Shown here piece by piece: positions 20,501-27,660 of a stretch of DNA of 33,942 bases. This DNA is from Streptomyces ossamyceticus. Lineage in GTDB: Bacteria > Actinomycetota > Actinomycetes > Streptomycetales > Streptomycetaceae. The notes beneath the pieces were generated by a model. It had not been told where the DNA came from and did not search any database. It saw only the letters and a list, made by a program, of their open reading frames with translations. A program made the translations under genes and the position numbers. Positions within the stretch are counted from its first letter, which is position 1. Each line of letters opens with the position of its first letter. The stretch is from positions 1 through 33,942 of the forward strand of contig NZ_LIQX01000019.1 in NCBI RefSeq assembly GCF_001418475.1, read 5' to 3'.

Positions 20501-22305
20501 TCGGCCAGGTGGTGTCGTTCGAGCGCGACGCCCTGGGCCAGCTGCTCCGCAAGAACGCGGCGGGCGACGTCACGACCTACGCGTACGACATGACGGACCA
20601 GCTCGCCCAGGCGACGGGCCCCGACGGTACGACGCTGACGATCCTGCGCGATCGGTTCGGCCGGGTGCGCTCGGAGACGGTCGACGGCCGCGAACTGACG
20701 TACACGTATGACGATCTGGGCCGTCGAACAGTCCGCACGACGCCGACCGGCGTGACGACGACCTGGACGTACGACGCGGCGGGCCGCCGCACGGGGATGA
20801 CAGCCGCGGGCCACACCATCGACTTCACCTACGACGAGGCCGGCCGCGAACTGACCCGCCAGATCGGCGAGACGGTCACCTTGGCGCACACATTCGACTC
20901 CGTGGGCCGCCTGACCACCCAGTCGGTGACCGGCACGTTGGGCCGCTCGATCCAACACCGCGCGTACACCTACCGCGCCGACGGCAATCTGACCGGCATC
21001 GACGACCGGCTCTCCGGCACCCGCCGCTTCGACCTCGACGCGGCAGGCCGCGTGACGGCGGTCCACGCGGCCGACTGGACCGAGACATACGCCTACGACG
21101 AGGCGGGAAACCAGACCTCGGCGTCCTGGCCGTCGAACCACCCCGGCCAGGAGGCCACCGGCCTCCGCGCCTACATGGGCACCCGCATCACCCGCGCGGG
21201 AGGCGTCCGCTACGAACACGACGCGTTGGGCCGCATCACCCTCCGCCAGAAGACCCGCCTGTCCCGCAAACCGGACACTTGGCGGTACGAGTGGGATGCC
21301 GAGGACCGTCTGACGTCGGTGACGACCCCGGACGGCACGCGCTGGCGGTACACGTACGACCCGCTGGGCCGCCGTACAGCGAAACTCCGCCTGGCGGACG
21401 ACGGCGAAACGGTGGTCGAGCGCGTCGTCTTCACCTGGGACGGCACCACCCTCTGCGAACAGACCACCACATCTCCGGCCCTGCCCAACCCGGTCACCCT
21501 CACCTGGGACCACCAGGGCCTGCGCCCCCTCACCCAGACCGAACGCATAACGGCGGCAGACGCTCCCCAGGAGGAGATCGACTCCCGCTTCTTCGCCATT
21601 GTCACCGACCTGGTCGGCACACCCACCGAACTCGTCGACGAACAGGGCGAGATCGCCTGGCGGACGCGAAGCACACTCTGGGGGACGACCGCCTGGGCGG
21701 CGGACAGCACCGCCTACACGCCCCTTCGGTTCCCCGGCCAGTACTACGACCCCGAAACGGGCCTGCACTACAACTACTTCCGCCACTACGACCCCGAGAC
21801 GGCCCGCTACCTGACCTCGGATCCCCTAGCCCTCACCGCCGCACCCAACCCGGCCACATACGTCCACAACCCACACAGTTGGATCGACCCGCTGGGTCTG
21901 GCACCCGAATATCACGAGTTCCACACGGTTCAGGACCGGGCCAATGCCGAGCGTCTCCGCGGGGATGGCAACCCGTGGCCGACCGAAGACATTCGCGGCC
22001 AGTACGGGGAAGGTGTTTATTCGTGGGGCTCCTTGGAAGAGGCGGTCCGATACGCAGAACGGATCCGAAGCCGCGGCGGCGAGGTGGATATTCTCAACTT
22101 CCGCGTTTCAGCGGAAGATTTCGCCGCCATGAAGAAGGCGGATATCGTCTCCATGACCCCCGACCAGGCAGAAGCATTTGTCGACGCGCACAGTCGACTC
22201 TACGGAGACGGCCTCCCTCACGGCTACGATTACATTCGAGGCCACACCGGGATGGGTGACGAACACTACTTCGCTCGCCATGTGTTCCCGAAACTGAAGT
22301 TCTGA
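17563..22305 (+). CDS. RHS-repeat polymorphic toxin with N-terminal WXG-like domain and ART-like C-terminal tip
   Basis: A 1580-residue protein. The N-terminal 330 residues are helical with HWKG at 127-130, the WXG-type turn of putative type VII-secreted toxins. DUF6531 begins at DPIDFATGRMYLP (427). About 30 YD/RHS repeats fill 550-1340. The RHS core ends with YYDPETGLHYNYFRHYDPE...YLTSDPLAL and the DPLGL self-cleavage-like boundary near 1442. The variable tip (1447-1580) has H1454, GEGVYSW (1482-1488) and E1567 in DEHYF, an arrangement like an ADP-ribosyltransferase H-Y-E triad. That activity is a guess. There is no signal peptide. GC drops at about 21,905, exactly where the tip starts, suggesting a swapped module. 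A small gene 15 bp downstream is the expected immunity protein. Confidence 0.9.
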   Translation: MGGWVPDGVEDKLKGAANAVVGKAEEVYDDGKEVVGRAIDEGTDYAGKRLDDMGLHQAADKVEDWGDSTASALGATPGEQQLGETEQANELIHGNVGRIQESAKHLKDFHTAFDKVGDGMRKLDSSHWKGQAADTFREKFAMHPKKWLHAADACDKAAKALDSYADTVKWAQGQAQDAIDAYKAGMKASKAAVEAYNDKVDAYNAKVKAGEDPGPKPAEFSDPGKADIARAHELLKEARRQRNEAARTATTSVKTALEHAPAELPPALKLAANFVDQGASSAVELTHVVGGVVKGGAGIITFGRGMNALDPYNLAHPAEYYQNVNMTLAGLTSTVAHPDRALKDAWQSAKKDPSEYGGRVVLDLLGTKGAGAARGVATGGIKGTLRHTVEDVLESGKKPETPARERVSDGPGRDSRQPDAVESRGSDPIDFATGRMYLPQTDVSLPGALPLVFRRRVESGYHLGKWFGPSWSSTVDQRLEIDSEGVIFVTEDGLLLAYPHPAPGAPTLPGHGPRWPLAREDGGYTVTDPATRRTWHFTDRRDDLAVLEQIDDRNGNWLTFEYDAEGTPLGIVSSAGYDVRVTTEAGRITALHLATTGQELKRYGYRDGNLTEVVNSSGLPLRFTYDEAGRVTSWTDTNGCAYAYEYDDQDRCIAEGGTDGHMTLRVSYDDTDPDTGLRVTTTTTGEGHTRRFVINEAWQVVADIDPLGAVTRYERDRYNRLLSLTDPLGHTTTFRYDESGNPTVVTRPDGREARAEYNDLGLPTRVVNPDGTVIRQTYDERGNRTSVTAPTGLTTHFTHDDAGRLTAVTDGLGHTTTVRCDPAGLPSEITDPLGAVTRYERDPFGRPVTITDPTGAVTRLEWTVEGRLARRTAADGTTESWTYDGEGNCTTHTDPMDGVSRFEYTHFDLLTARTGPDGVRHEFTYDLELRLTKVTNPQGLTWSYEYDSAGSLIAETDFDDRTLTYEHDAAGRLISRMNALGQVVSFERDALGQLLRKNAAGDVTTYAYDMTDQLAQATGPDGTTLTILRDRFGRVRSETVDGRELTYTYDDLGRRTVRTTPTGVTTTWTYDAAGRRTGMTAAGHTIDFTYDEAGRELTRQIGETVTLAHTFDSVGRLTTQSVTGTLGRSIQHRAYTYRADGNLTGIDDRLSGTRRFDLDAAGRVTAVHAADWTETYAYDEAGNQTSASWPSNHPGQEATGLRAYMGTRITRAGGVRYEHDALGRITLRQKTRLSRKPDTWRYEWDAEDRLTSVTTPDGTRWRYTYDPLGRRTAKLRLADDGETVVERVVFTWDGTTLCEQTTTSPALPNPVTLTWDHQGLRPLTQTERITAADAPQEEIDSRFFAIVTDLVGTPTELVDEQGEIAWRTRSTLWGTTAWAADSTAYTPLRFPGQYYDPETGLHYNYFRHYDPETARYLTSDPLALTAAPNPATYVHNPHSWIDPLGLAPEYHEFHTVQDRANAERLRGDGNPWPTEDIRGQYGEGVYSWGSLEEAVRYAERIRSRGGEVDILNFRVSAEDFAAMKKADIVSMTPDQAEAFVDAHSRLYGDGLPHGYDYIRGHTGMGDEHYFARHVFPKLKF

Positions 22306-22320
22306 CACGGAAGAGGGGAC

Positions 22321-22758
22321 ATGACCAGAACGGTCAAGTATCGCCTGCGCAGCCCCATTGGCGGACTGGCCGCCAACCTTACGGCACATGCACGGCCTTC
22401 CGCAGCATCAGACCCCCCGGACGTGCAGATCCACGGCAACGTACGCCTAGCCCTGCCACCGGGTGGACTGCACTGGAAAGATCTCGCATGGCTGTCCTTC
22501 GGTGTCGCCCTGAACGCACCGGAATTGGCCAAGAGATTCCCTCAGGGGATCACGATCCACGTCACTTCTATCCACGCGCCATTGAGCGACTACCGCTCCG
22601 AAGTCGCAGCGCTTGCGATGAACCTGTGGCTGCGCGAGGAATTCGAAATTCCCTTTAATGACGTAGTCGCAGAGTTCAATGCATCGTCCGGAGATTATGA
22701 ATTTAGATGGAACGATGAGAGAGACCCCTTCTCCGACCCTTTGATTAAGCCACAATAA
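22321..22758 (+). CDS. Putative immunity protein for the RHS toxin
   Basis: A 145-residue protein of no recognised family. It has a basic N-terminus (MTRTVKYRLRSPIGG), then HWKDLAWLSFGVAL and an acidic C-terminal half with FEIPFNDVVAEFNASSGDYEFRW. It lacks a signal peptide and membrane segments, so it should be cytoplasmic. The start has a GGAAGAGGGGAC ribosome site and lies 15 bp after the RHS stop. Its low GC matches the toxin tip and differs from the RHS body, as expected for a toxin-immunity cassette acquired together. Immunity function is inferred from position only. Confidence 0.65.
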   Translation: MTRTVKYRLRSPIGGLAANLTAHARPSAASDPPDVQIHGNVRLALPPGGLHWKDLAWLSFGVALNAPELAKRFPQGITIHVTSIHAPLSDYRSEVAALAMNLWLREEFEIPFNDVVAEFNASSGDYEFRWNDERDPFSDPLIKPQ

Positions 22759-22821
22759 ACTGGCAGAGGCGGTCGGCCGTCCGGGCCCACAGTCAGCTTC
22801 GGCAATCTTTGAAAGAAACAC

Positions 22822-22841
22822 CCCGCGTCCAGGAGCGCGGG
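22822..22841 (+). terminator. GC-rich hairpin after the RHS/immunity operon
   Basis: CCCGCG (22822-22827) pairs with CGCGGG (22836-22841) across an 8-base loop, with CAC/GTG flanks nearly continuing the stem. It lies 64 bp after the immunity stop and has no T-run. Confidence 0.45.
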
Positions 22842-22911
22842 TGCCCCAACTGGGAGGCCTTCGCCGACGGCGATTGGGAGAGGGCGCTGTCGCTGGCCGA
22901 CGAGAGGCGGC

Positions 22912-22935
22912 GAGGAGTACGCCCACGTACTCCTC
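22912..22935 (+). terminator. Perfect 10-bp hairpin with CCCA tetraloop
   Basis: GAGGAGTACG (22912-22921) and CGTACTCCTC (22926-22935) form an uninterrupted 10-bp stem around the 4-base loop CCCA. It stands between the immunity gene and the EcsC-like gene. A terminator is the simplest reading. A palindromic operator or small mobile-element relic is an alternative. Confidence 0.5.
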
Positions 22936-23108
22936 CGGGCGTCCCGACTGGGCCCCGTCCTGTTCTGCCCCGATGGTGATCGCAGAAGCTGTCGGCGTCC
23001 GCCTTATAGGCCGCCCGTTCGAGGTGGCATGGTCCATGTGGCGTGCGGCCCGTTCGGCTGGTTGAGTGACACCTTCAGTTGGTACGTGACGACTTGGGGG
23101 GCCAAGGC

Positions 23109-23840
23109 ATGACTACGGACACTCACGACGGACCGGATCCGGAAGAAGCCGGAGGTGGGCAGCGAGTCCTCGCGCTCCTGGACAAGGCGATCGACCTTCA
23201 GACCCCACTGGTGCGTAGGAACATCGCCCGAGCACGCCAGCGGAAACCCGAGGCGACCCCGGCAGAGGTGCTCCGGAGTCTGGAGCGCATGTACGTCAGC
23301 GCCCTGAGCGGGACGGGTGCCGCGGTGGGAGCTACTGCGGCCGCGCCCGGCGTCGGCACGGGAGTCGCACTGGCGATGTCGGCGGGCGAGACTCTCTCGT
23401 CTCTCGAGCTGAGCGCCCTCTTCGCGCTCTCGGTCGCCGAAGTCCACGGAGTCCCCATCGCCGAGGTCGAGCGCCGCCGGACGATCGTCATGGGAGTCAT
23501 GCTCGGCGGGAGCGGCTCCACCACCATCGGCAAGGTCGCCGGGCGCACGGGCCAGCACTGGGGACGCCAGGTGGTCGCCAAGGTGCCGGTGGAGACATTG
23601 CGTCAGATCAACAAGGTTCTCGGGCCGAACTTCATCGTGAAATACGGGACCAAGCAGGGCATCATCGTGCTCGGCCGGGTGGCACCGTTCGGTATCGGCG
23701 CGGTGATCGGTGGTGGCGCCAACGCCGCCCTCGCCACTCTGGCGGTGAGGGCCGCTCGTCGCGCGTTCGGCCCGGCGCCGACGTCATGGCCGGGGATGGC
23801 GGGCGGCACGGCGTCGACGGCCGAGGACGAGCAGGGCTGA
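23109..23840 (+). CDS. EcsC-like membrane-associated protein
   Basis: A 243-residue protein. Residues 30-100 (LDKAIDLQTPLVRRNIARAR, AEVLRSLERMYVSALSGTGAAVG) lead into a hydrophobic small-residue stretch, AAAPGVGTGVALAMSAGETLSSLELSALFALSVAEVHG. A further hydrophobic glycine-rich segment (APFGIGAVIGGGANAALATLAV) lies near 205. This layout fits the EcsC family, whose function in actinomycetes is unknown. The ATG at 23109 has a GGGGGGCCAAGG ribosome site; a GTG ten codons upstream is less likely. The gene stands alone and is convergent with the NUDIX gene. Confidence 0.6.
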   Translation: MTTDTHDGPDPEEAGGGQRVLALLDKAIDLQTPLVRRNIARARQRKPEATPAEVLRSLERMYVSALSGTGAAVGATAAAPGVGTGVALAMSAGETLSSLELSALFALSVAEVHGVPIAEVERRRTIVMGVMLGGSGSTTIGKVAGRTGQHWGRQVVAKVPVETLRQINKVLGPNFIVKYGTKQGIIVLGRVAPFGIGAVIGGGANAALATLAVRAARRAFGPAPTSWPGMAGGTASTAEDEQG

Positions 23841-23883
23841 CGCGCGGTGCGCTGTCACCGCCTGACGGGTGCGCCTGACGAAC

Positions 23884-24327
23884 TCACGCTGTGGCGACCT
23901 GCTGAGCCAGCAGCAGTGCGAGCGGGCCTCCTTGGAGCAGGAAGCGTCCCTCGGTGGCGGCCCGGATCGCGGCAGGCATCGGCCACCACGTGAGTGTGAA
24001 GCTCTCCTCGCTGGGTGTGAGTTGCTGCGGGCCGCAGGTGAGACCTTCGGCCAGGAAAAGGTGGATGCGGGCGGTGGAGTTCAGGGTGATGGCGTACGAG
24101 CCGAGGGACCGCCAGGTCTGGGCCGTGACGCCGGCTTCCTCGCGCAGTTCGCGCCGCGCGCACTCGTCCGGTGTCTCGCCGTCCTCCCTGCGGCCTCCGG
24201 GCAGGAACACGTACTCGCCGCCGTGCTGGGGGAATTCGGCGGTCAGGACGGCGACCATGCCGTCCGCGTCTCGGGCCACGATGACAGAGGCGTCGCGCAT
24301 CGCCCCCTGTGAGGATGTATCGGTCAT
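23884..24327 (-). CDS. NUDIX hydrolase
   Basis: A 147-residue protein with a complete Nudix box, GGRREDGETPDECARREL continuing REEAGV (about residues 44-67). It matches G-x5-E-x7-RE-x2-EE-x-G, the metal site for hydrolysing nucleoside diphosphate-linked substrates. ASVIVARDADG and GEYVFLPGG form the typical N-terminal strands. Substrate cannot be told from sequence; sanitation of modified nucleotides or ADP-ribose is possible. The start at 24327 has no strong ribosome site. Orientation is the same as the XRE/DUF6879 genes to the right, after a 142-bp gap in which I see nothing specific. Confidence 0.85.
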   Translation of the reverse strand: MTDTSSQGAMRDASVIVARDADGMVAVLTAEFPQHGGEYVFLPGGRREDGETPDECARRELREEAGVTAQTWRSLGSYAITLNSTARIHLFLAEGLTCGPQQLTPSEESFTLTWWPMPAAIRAATEGRFLLQGGPLALLLAQQVATA

Positions 24328-24469
24328 GGCCGGGGAGCGTAACCGCCTACTCTGACAGCCAGACCGCGGGCTTGGTCCGGATCGTTGTCGGCCAGTTCAA
24401 CGCAGTTCTGTGTCTAGGTGTAGGAGCCGGTTCGCCCGTTCGGGGTTACTGGTTGCATGGGGCGCTTTC

Positions 24470-25324
24470 CTAGTCTGTCGGCATCTGGTCGAAGTGCTGG
24501 ATCGCTGTGGAGATCAGGTCGCGGACGGTGGTGCCGTAGACCGCCGACTGTTTCAGGAGGGCGAACGCCTTGGTGTACAGCTCGATTTCTCGGGGCTGGG
24601 TGACGGACAGCTCGGCCGAGTAGGTCTCCATGAGGACGAGTCGGCTGTCGAACATCGAGAACGCGTTGCCCGGCCAGATGAAGGTGGGGGCGGACTTCGG
24701 GACGATGCCCAGGCTGAGGCGGGGAAGTCGCATCACCGCCAGGAGGCGGTCGAGCTGGCCCTTCATCACTTCTGGGCCGCCGAAGTTGGTGTAGAGAGCC
24801 TGCTCGCCGAGGAGGACGTTGAAGACGCGGTCGCCCTGGTACAGGTACTGCTGGCGCTCAAGTCGCTTTGCCACGGCCGCTTCGGCGTCATCGGGAATCT
24901 CGTAGTAGCTGACGCCCTGTCGGAGGACTTCGGCAGCGTACTCCGCGGTCTGCAGGGTGCCCCAGATAAGCGTGGGGTGCCAGACGCGGAAGACCTTGGT
25001 CCTGGCGTACACGGAGATCGCCTGACGCTGTCGTCTCTCGACGCCCGTCCGGAGTTGCCGTCGCCATTCGAGCCACAGCTCGTCGACGTGGCGGACGATC
25101 GCGACCAGGTCACCCAACTGCTCGCCCTGGCCGGTCGTCTCGCACCAGACGCGGATGTCGTCCTCGCTGGGGCGCTGCTTGCCGTTCTCGATGCGGGAGA
25201 CCTTCGACTCCTGCCAGGCGGTGGCACGCGCGAAGGCCCGGCCGCTGGCGAATCCGGCGTCCTTCCGAAAGCCACGCAGCCGGGCACCGAGCGCCTGCAG
25301 CGCCTCTTCTACCTGTTTGCTCAT
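24470..25324 (-). CDS. XRE-family regulator with DUF5753 domain
   Basis: A 284-residue protein. The N-terminal helix-turn-helix spans about 8-65 (LGARLRGFRKDAGFASGRAFARATAWQESKVSRIENGKQRPSEDDI). It is followed by DUF5753 (about 95-275) with the usual WHPTLIWGTLQTAEYA and RQQYL features. Actinomycetes carry many such regulators, usually beside a small partner gene. Here the partner is the DUF6879 gene, 7 bp upstream in the same transcript. The pair likely senses a signal and controls the locus, perhaps including the divergent radical SAM operon. Confidence 0.9.
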   Translation of the reverse strand: MSKQVEEALQALGARLRGFRKDAGFASGRAFARATAWQESKVSRIENGKQRPSEDDIRVWCETTGQGEQLGDLVAIVRHVDELWLEWRRQLRTGVERRQRQAISVYARTKVFRVWHPTLIWGTLQTAEYAAEVLRQGVSYYEIPDDAEAAVAKRLERQQYLYQGDRVFNVLLGEQALYTNFGGPEVMKGQLDRLLAVMRLPRLSLGIVPKSAPTFIWPGNAFSMFDSRLVLMETYSAELSVTQPREIELYTKAFALLKQSAVYGTTVRDLISTAIQHFDQMPTD

Positions 25325-25331
25325 GGGTCGG

Positions 25332-25856
25332 TCAGGGTTTGTACGCGGGGTGGGGAATGGCGGCGGTCCACAGCAGATCCCTCAGGCGCAGGCACTCGGC
25401 CACGGTGTCCGGGTCCTCGACGATCTCCGACCCGAGCACTCTGCCGTCGGAGTCGAAGTGCCCCACGGCGAGGAGGCGGTTGTCGTACAGCCACCAGTCG
25501 TTTCCCCCCATGGGGAAGGCGACGCCCTCGGGCAGGCGGTGTCGGGGCAGCCAGCGGATCTCCTCGCCGGCCTCCTCGTTGAGGGCGGTGGTGGCGTGCT
25601 CCCACCGGATGTAGGGGGTGTGGGGCTCGGTGACCACGCGGACGCGTCGGACGGTCTTCCCTTCACCGGTGACGCGCCTGATGAGCTGCGCCCACGGCTC
25701 CATGTAGGAGTAGTCGACGCTCTCGCCGCGGAGCCAGCTCGTGAAAGGGCTGTCCTCGTCGGGGACGGAGTAGTCGTCCCTCAGCTCCAGGTGGAATGCG
25801 TCCTGCGCGAAGCTCTCAAAGAGCTGGTTGCGCTCGGCGCTGGAGATCAGCTCCAC
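25332..25856 (-). CDS. DUF6879 protein
   Basis: A 174-residue protein with the full DUF6879 pattern: NQLFESFAQDAFHLELRDDYSVPDED near the N-terminus, TVRRVRVVTEPHTPYIRWEHA in the middle, and GGNDWWLYDNRLLAVGHFDSDGRV towards the end. The family is common next to XRE-DUF5753 regulators in Streptomyces and lacks a described biochemical role. The ATG at 25856 lies inside the 3' end of the preceding gene (41-base overlap). It is 7 bp from the XRE gene, so the three genes probably form one operon. Confidence 0.8.
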   Translation of the reverse strand: MELISSAERNQLFESFAQDAFHLELRDDYSVPDEDSPFTSWLRGESVDYSYMEPWAQLIRRVTGEGKTVRRVRVVTEPHTPYIRWEHATTALNEEAGEEIRWLPRHRLPEGVAFPMGGNDWWLYDNRLLAVGHFDSDGRVLGSEIVEDPDTVAECLRLRDLLWTAAIPHPAYKP

Positions 25857-26235
25857 GCGGTTCCTCCAGTAGGGCGGTGATCGCGGTCCTGGACACCTCG
25901 ACCACGGTCTCGTAGTCCGGAATCTCCATCTGGGCCAGGGCCTCGGGGTCGGTGACCTCCCGGCCCTGGACGACGAACGTACCGCCCGGCGTGAGGATCA
26001 TGATCGGATCCTCGACGCGCCTGACCTCCCCGGTCGGCAGGCCGTCCTTCGCGAGGTGCTCGAACAGCTCCGTGGGCACCTCCACCGCCGTCTCCCCCTC
26101 CGGGATCTCAAGCTGCATCAGCAGGTCGTTCGCGAAGATCCTCCAGCCCTGGACGAGGTAGGTGTCCCGGTCGGTGGCGTACAGGGTCGGGCAGTCACCG
26201 ACCGTGGAGTTCTTACCAAGGAACCGTAGCTTCAT
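25816..26235 (-). CDS. Hypothetical protein with internal duplication, upstream of DUF6879
   Basis: A 139-residue protein built of two similar halves. DTYLVQGWRIFANDLLMQLEIPEGETAVEVP (about residues 24-54) is echoed by GTFVVQGREVTDPEALAQMEIPDYETVVEVS (about 84-114). Each copy begins after a short lead (CPTLYATDR, DPIMILTPG). No family is recognised. Each repeat looks like a small beta-rich unit. The ATG at 26235 has an AGGAGA ribosome site. The end overlaps the DUF6879 start by 41 bases, unusually long for a natural overlap but open in both frames. It is the first gene of the minus-strand trio and is divergent from the radical SAM operon. Confidence 0.7.
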   Translation of the reverse strand: MKLRFLGKNSTVGDCPTLYATDRDTYLVQGWRIFANDLLMQLEIPEGETAVEVPTELFEHLAKDGLPTGEVRRVEDPIMILTPGGTFVVQGREVTDPEALAQMEIPDYETVVEVSRTAITALLEEPRGADLQRRAQPAL

Positions 26236-26266
26236 GGTCGTTCTCCTGTCTGCTGCCTTGCTCAGG

Positions 26267-26352
26267 TTTGCGCGACCCGACGATGGTCCGCGGAGGGTTC
26301 TGCGTCGTCAATCGACTTGCCGCAAACTCGCGCAATCTCCTTGGGACTTGCG
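26267..26352. promoter_or_regulatory. Candidate operator region between the regulator trio and the radical SAM operon
   Basis: The 190-bp divergent gap holds TTGCGCGA (26268-26275) and its inverted copy TCGCGCAA (26328-26335), about 52 bases apart. It also holds the palindrome TTGCCGCAA (26317-26325) and a further ACTTGCG near 26346. Such TTGC/GCAA half-sites would suit an XRE-type dimer controlling both directions. This is seen by eye only. Confidence 0.4.
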
Positions 26353-26425
26353 TGAGGGCCGCTCTACGTTCGTCTTCGAACCCGAGCGGCCGAGATAGCC
26401 ACCGCGCGTTGCGGTACCGCGGGAG

Positions 26426-27649
26426 ATGCGCTGTGGCCTTCGTGGCCGACAGGCGCAGGGCTCCAGCCTCGACAGCCTGCGCATCCACACGCAACTGATC
26501 ACGGACAGCATCGAAGCCACCCTGAGGACGGAGCTTTACGCCGTGTTGAAGCACCGAGCATTGCGAAGTATCTGCGACGTTGCCCCGGTCCGCGTCACGA
26601 TGGACCGCACGCTCCGGGTCAAGGTCATCGATGCCTGCGGAATGACCTGCACCTTCTGCCACAACGAAGGCACACCCGTCAGCGCCGACAACCACGCTCG
26701 GACCGCCGGCGAGTTCGGCGCTGTCGGCCGGTCGGGACGGGTCTCCATCTACCTGGCGACCAACGGAGCGCGCTTCGTGGCAGCTCCCGTGTTCCCTGAT
26801 GACTCCTTCCGTGCCGCCTTGGCGGGACTGCGTGACGCCTTGGGCTTCGACGAGGTTCACCTCACGGGAGGGGAACCGACCCTGCACCCCAAACTCGCGG
26901 CGATCGTCGCCGCAGCCAGGGAAGAGGGATACGGCGTGGGCGTCACCTCCAACGGTGAGAACGGCGCCAAAGTCCTCCCCGCGTGCGCGAAGGCGGGCCT
27001 GGGCCGCGTCAACTTCTCGATCTTCGGCACCACACCCGGGGAACTGGCACAGGTGCAGAACGTCCGGTTCCGGACGGTCTCCCTGGCGGCGCGAAAGATC
27101 GAGGCCCTGGATCGATCGATCCAGGTGGCGACCGAGGAGGGCGTCGGCGTGAACGCGAACGTGGTCATCCCAGACCGCAGCCACATCGAGCGCGTTCACC
27201 GGCTCCTGGACCGGTACTCTCCGCAGGTGTCGTTGAGGATTCTGTCGTCGCTGGCCGACGGGGACAGGTCGCTGGACGCCATCGACGAGCTTCTCGGCGG
27301 CCTCGGCGCGGTACCTCGGGAAGTCCACGTCATCGCCGGTACCTCCGGCTTCCGCATCACCTACACGCTGCCCGGCGGGCGCCTGATCAAGGTCAAGCAC
27401 ATTCGGCCCCTGCGCCTGCCCGAGACCTGCGCAAGCTGCCGCTTCAACAACGCGACCGACTGCCATGAGGGTTACTACGGGATCCGTCTCTACCGCGCCC
27501 CCAAGGGGACCTTCCACGTAGGCGTCTGCATTCAGCGCATGGATCTCTGTCTGCCCGTCGACGAGTTCCTGAACAGCGCCGTGTGCGGCGAGATCAAGAA
27601 GATGCGCGAGCAGGAGTTCCACGACCTGACCGCCCAGATCGTCACATGA
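26426..27649 (+). CDS. MoaA-like radical SAM enzyme
   Basis: A 407-residue radical SAM protein. The cluster motif CGMTCTFC gives C71, C75 and C78 (C-x3-C-x2-C) and is followed by HNEG, as in some MoaA proteins. HLTGGEPTLHPKL supplies the SAM-binding GGEP segment. C-terminal cysteines C335, C338, C346 and C368 (C-x2-C-x7-C-x21-C) should hold a second iron-sulfur cluster, as in MoaA (GTP 3',8-cyclase) relatives. No other molybdopterin genes are nearby, so a different substrate, possibly a nucleotide, is likely. The first 57 residues lack conservation I recognise. The ATG at 26426 has a GGGAG almost touching it, and the ATG at 26600 is an alternative start. The next gene follows after 11 bp, so the two form an operon. 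Confidence 0.85.
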   Translation: MRCGLRGRQAQGSSLDSLRIHTQLITDSIEATLRTELYAVLKHRALRSICDVAPVRVTMDRTLRVKVIDACGMTCTFCHNEGTPVSADNHARTAGEFGAVGRSGRVSIYLATNGARFVAAPVFPDDSFRAALAGLRDALGFDEVHLTGGEPTLHPKLAAIVAAAREEGYGVGVTSNGENGAKVLPACAKAGLGRVNFSIFGTTPGELAQVQNVRFRTVSLAARKIEALDRSIQVATEEGVGVNANVVIPDRSHIERVHRLLDRYSPQVSLRILSSLADGDRSLDAIDELLGGLGAVPREVHVIAGTSGFRITYTLPGGRLIKVKHIRPLRLPETCASCRFNNATDCHEGYYGIRLYRAPKGTFHVGVCIQRMDLCLPVDEFLNSAVCGEIKKMREQEFHDLTAQIVT

Positions 27650-27660
27650 GAAGGAGAACC

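Larger units (their letters stand above)
22759..23108 (+). other. 350-bp intergenic region with two hairpins and a possible gene remnant
   Basis: No complete gene is seen. The plus strand reads RVQERGCPNWEAFADGDWERALSLADERR from about 22,827 to 22,914. After one frame change it continues EEYAHVLLRASRLGPVLFCPDGD. This resembles the N-terminal part of a DUF6879-type protein, broken near the hairpin at 22912-22935. The other frames give low-complexity arginine-rich shadows. A decayed gene is possible but weakly supported. Confidence 0.3.

Noticed and set aside
19400..21400. Repeated DNA resembling a tandem array
   Set aside because: The similarity follows from repeated YD/RHS protein motifs within one reading frame, not from a DNA repeat or CRISPR.
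26426..27649. Radical SAM protein as a prokaryotic viperin
   Set aside because: The cluster motif is followed by HNEG and there is a MoaA-like second cysteine set, neither of which fits the viperin pattern I know.
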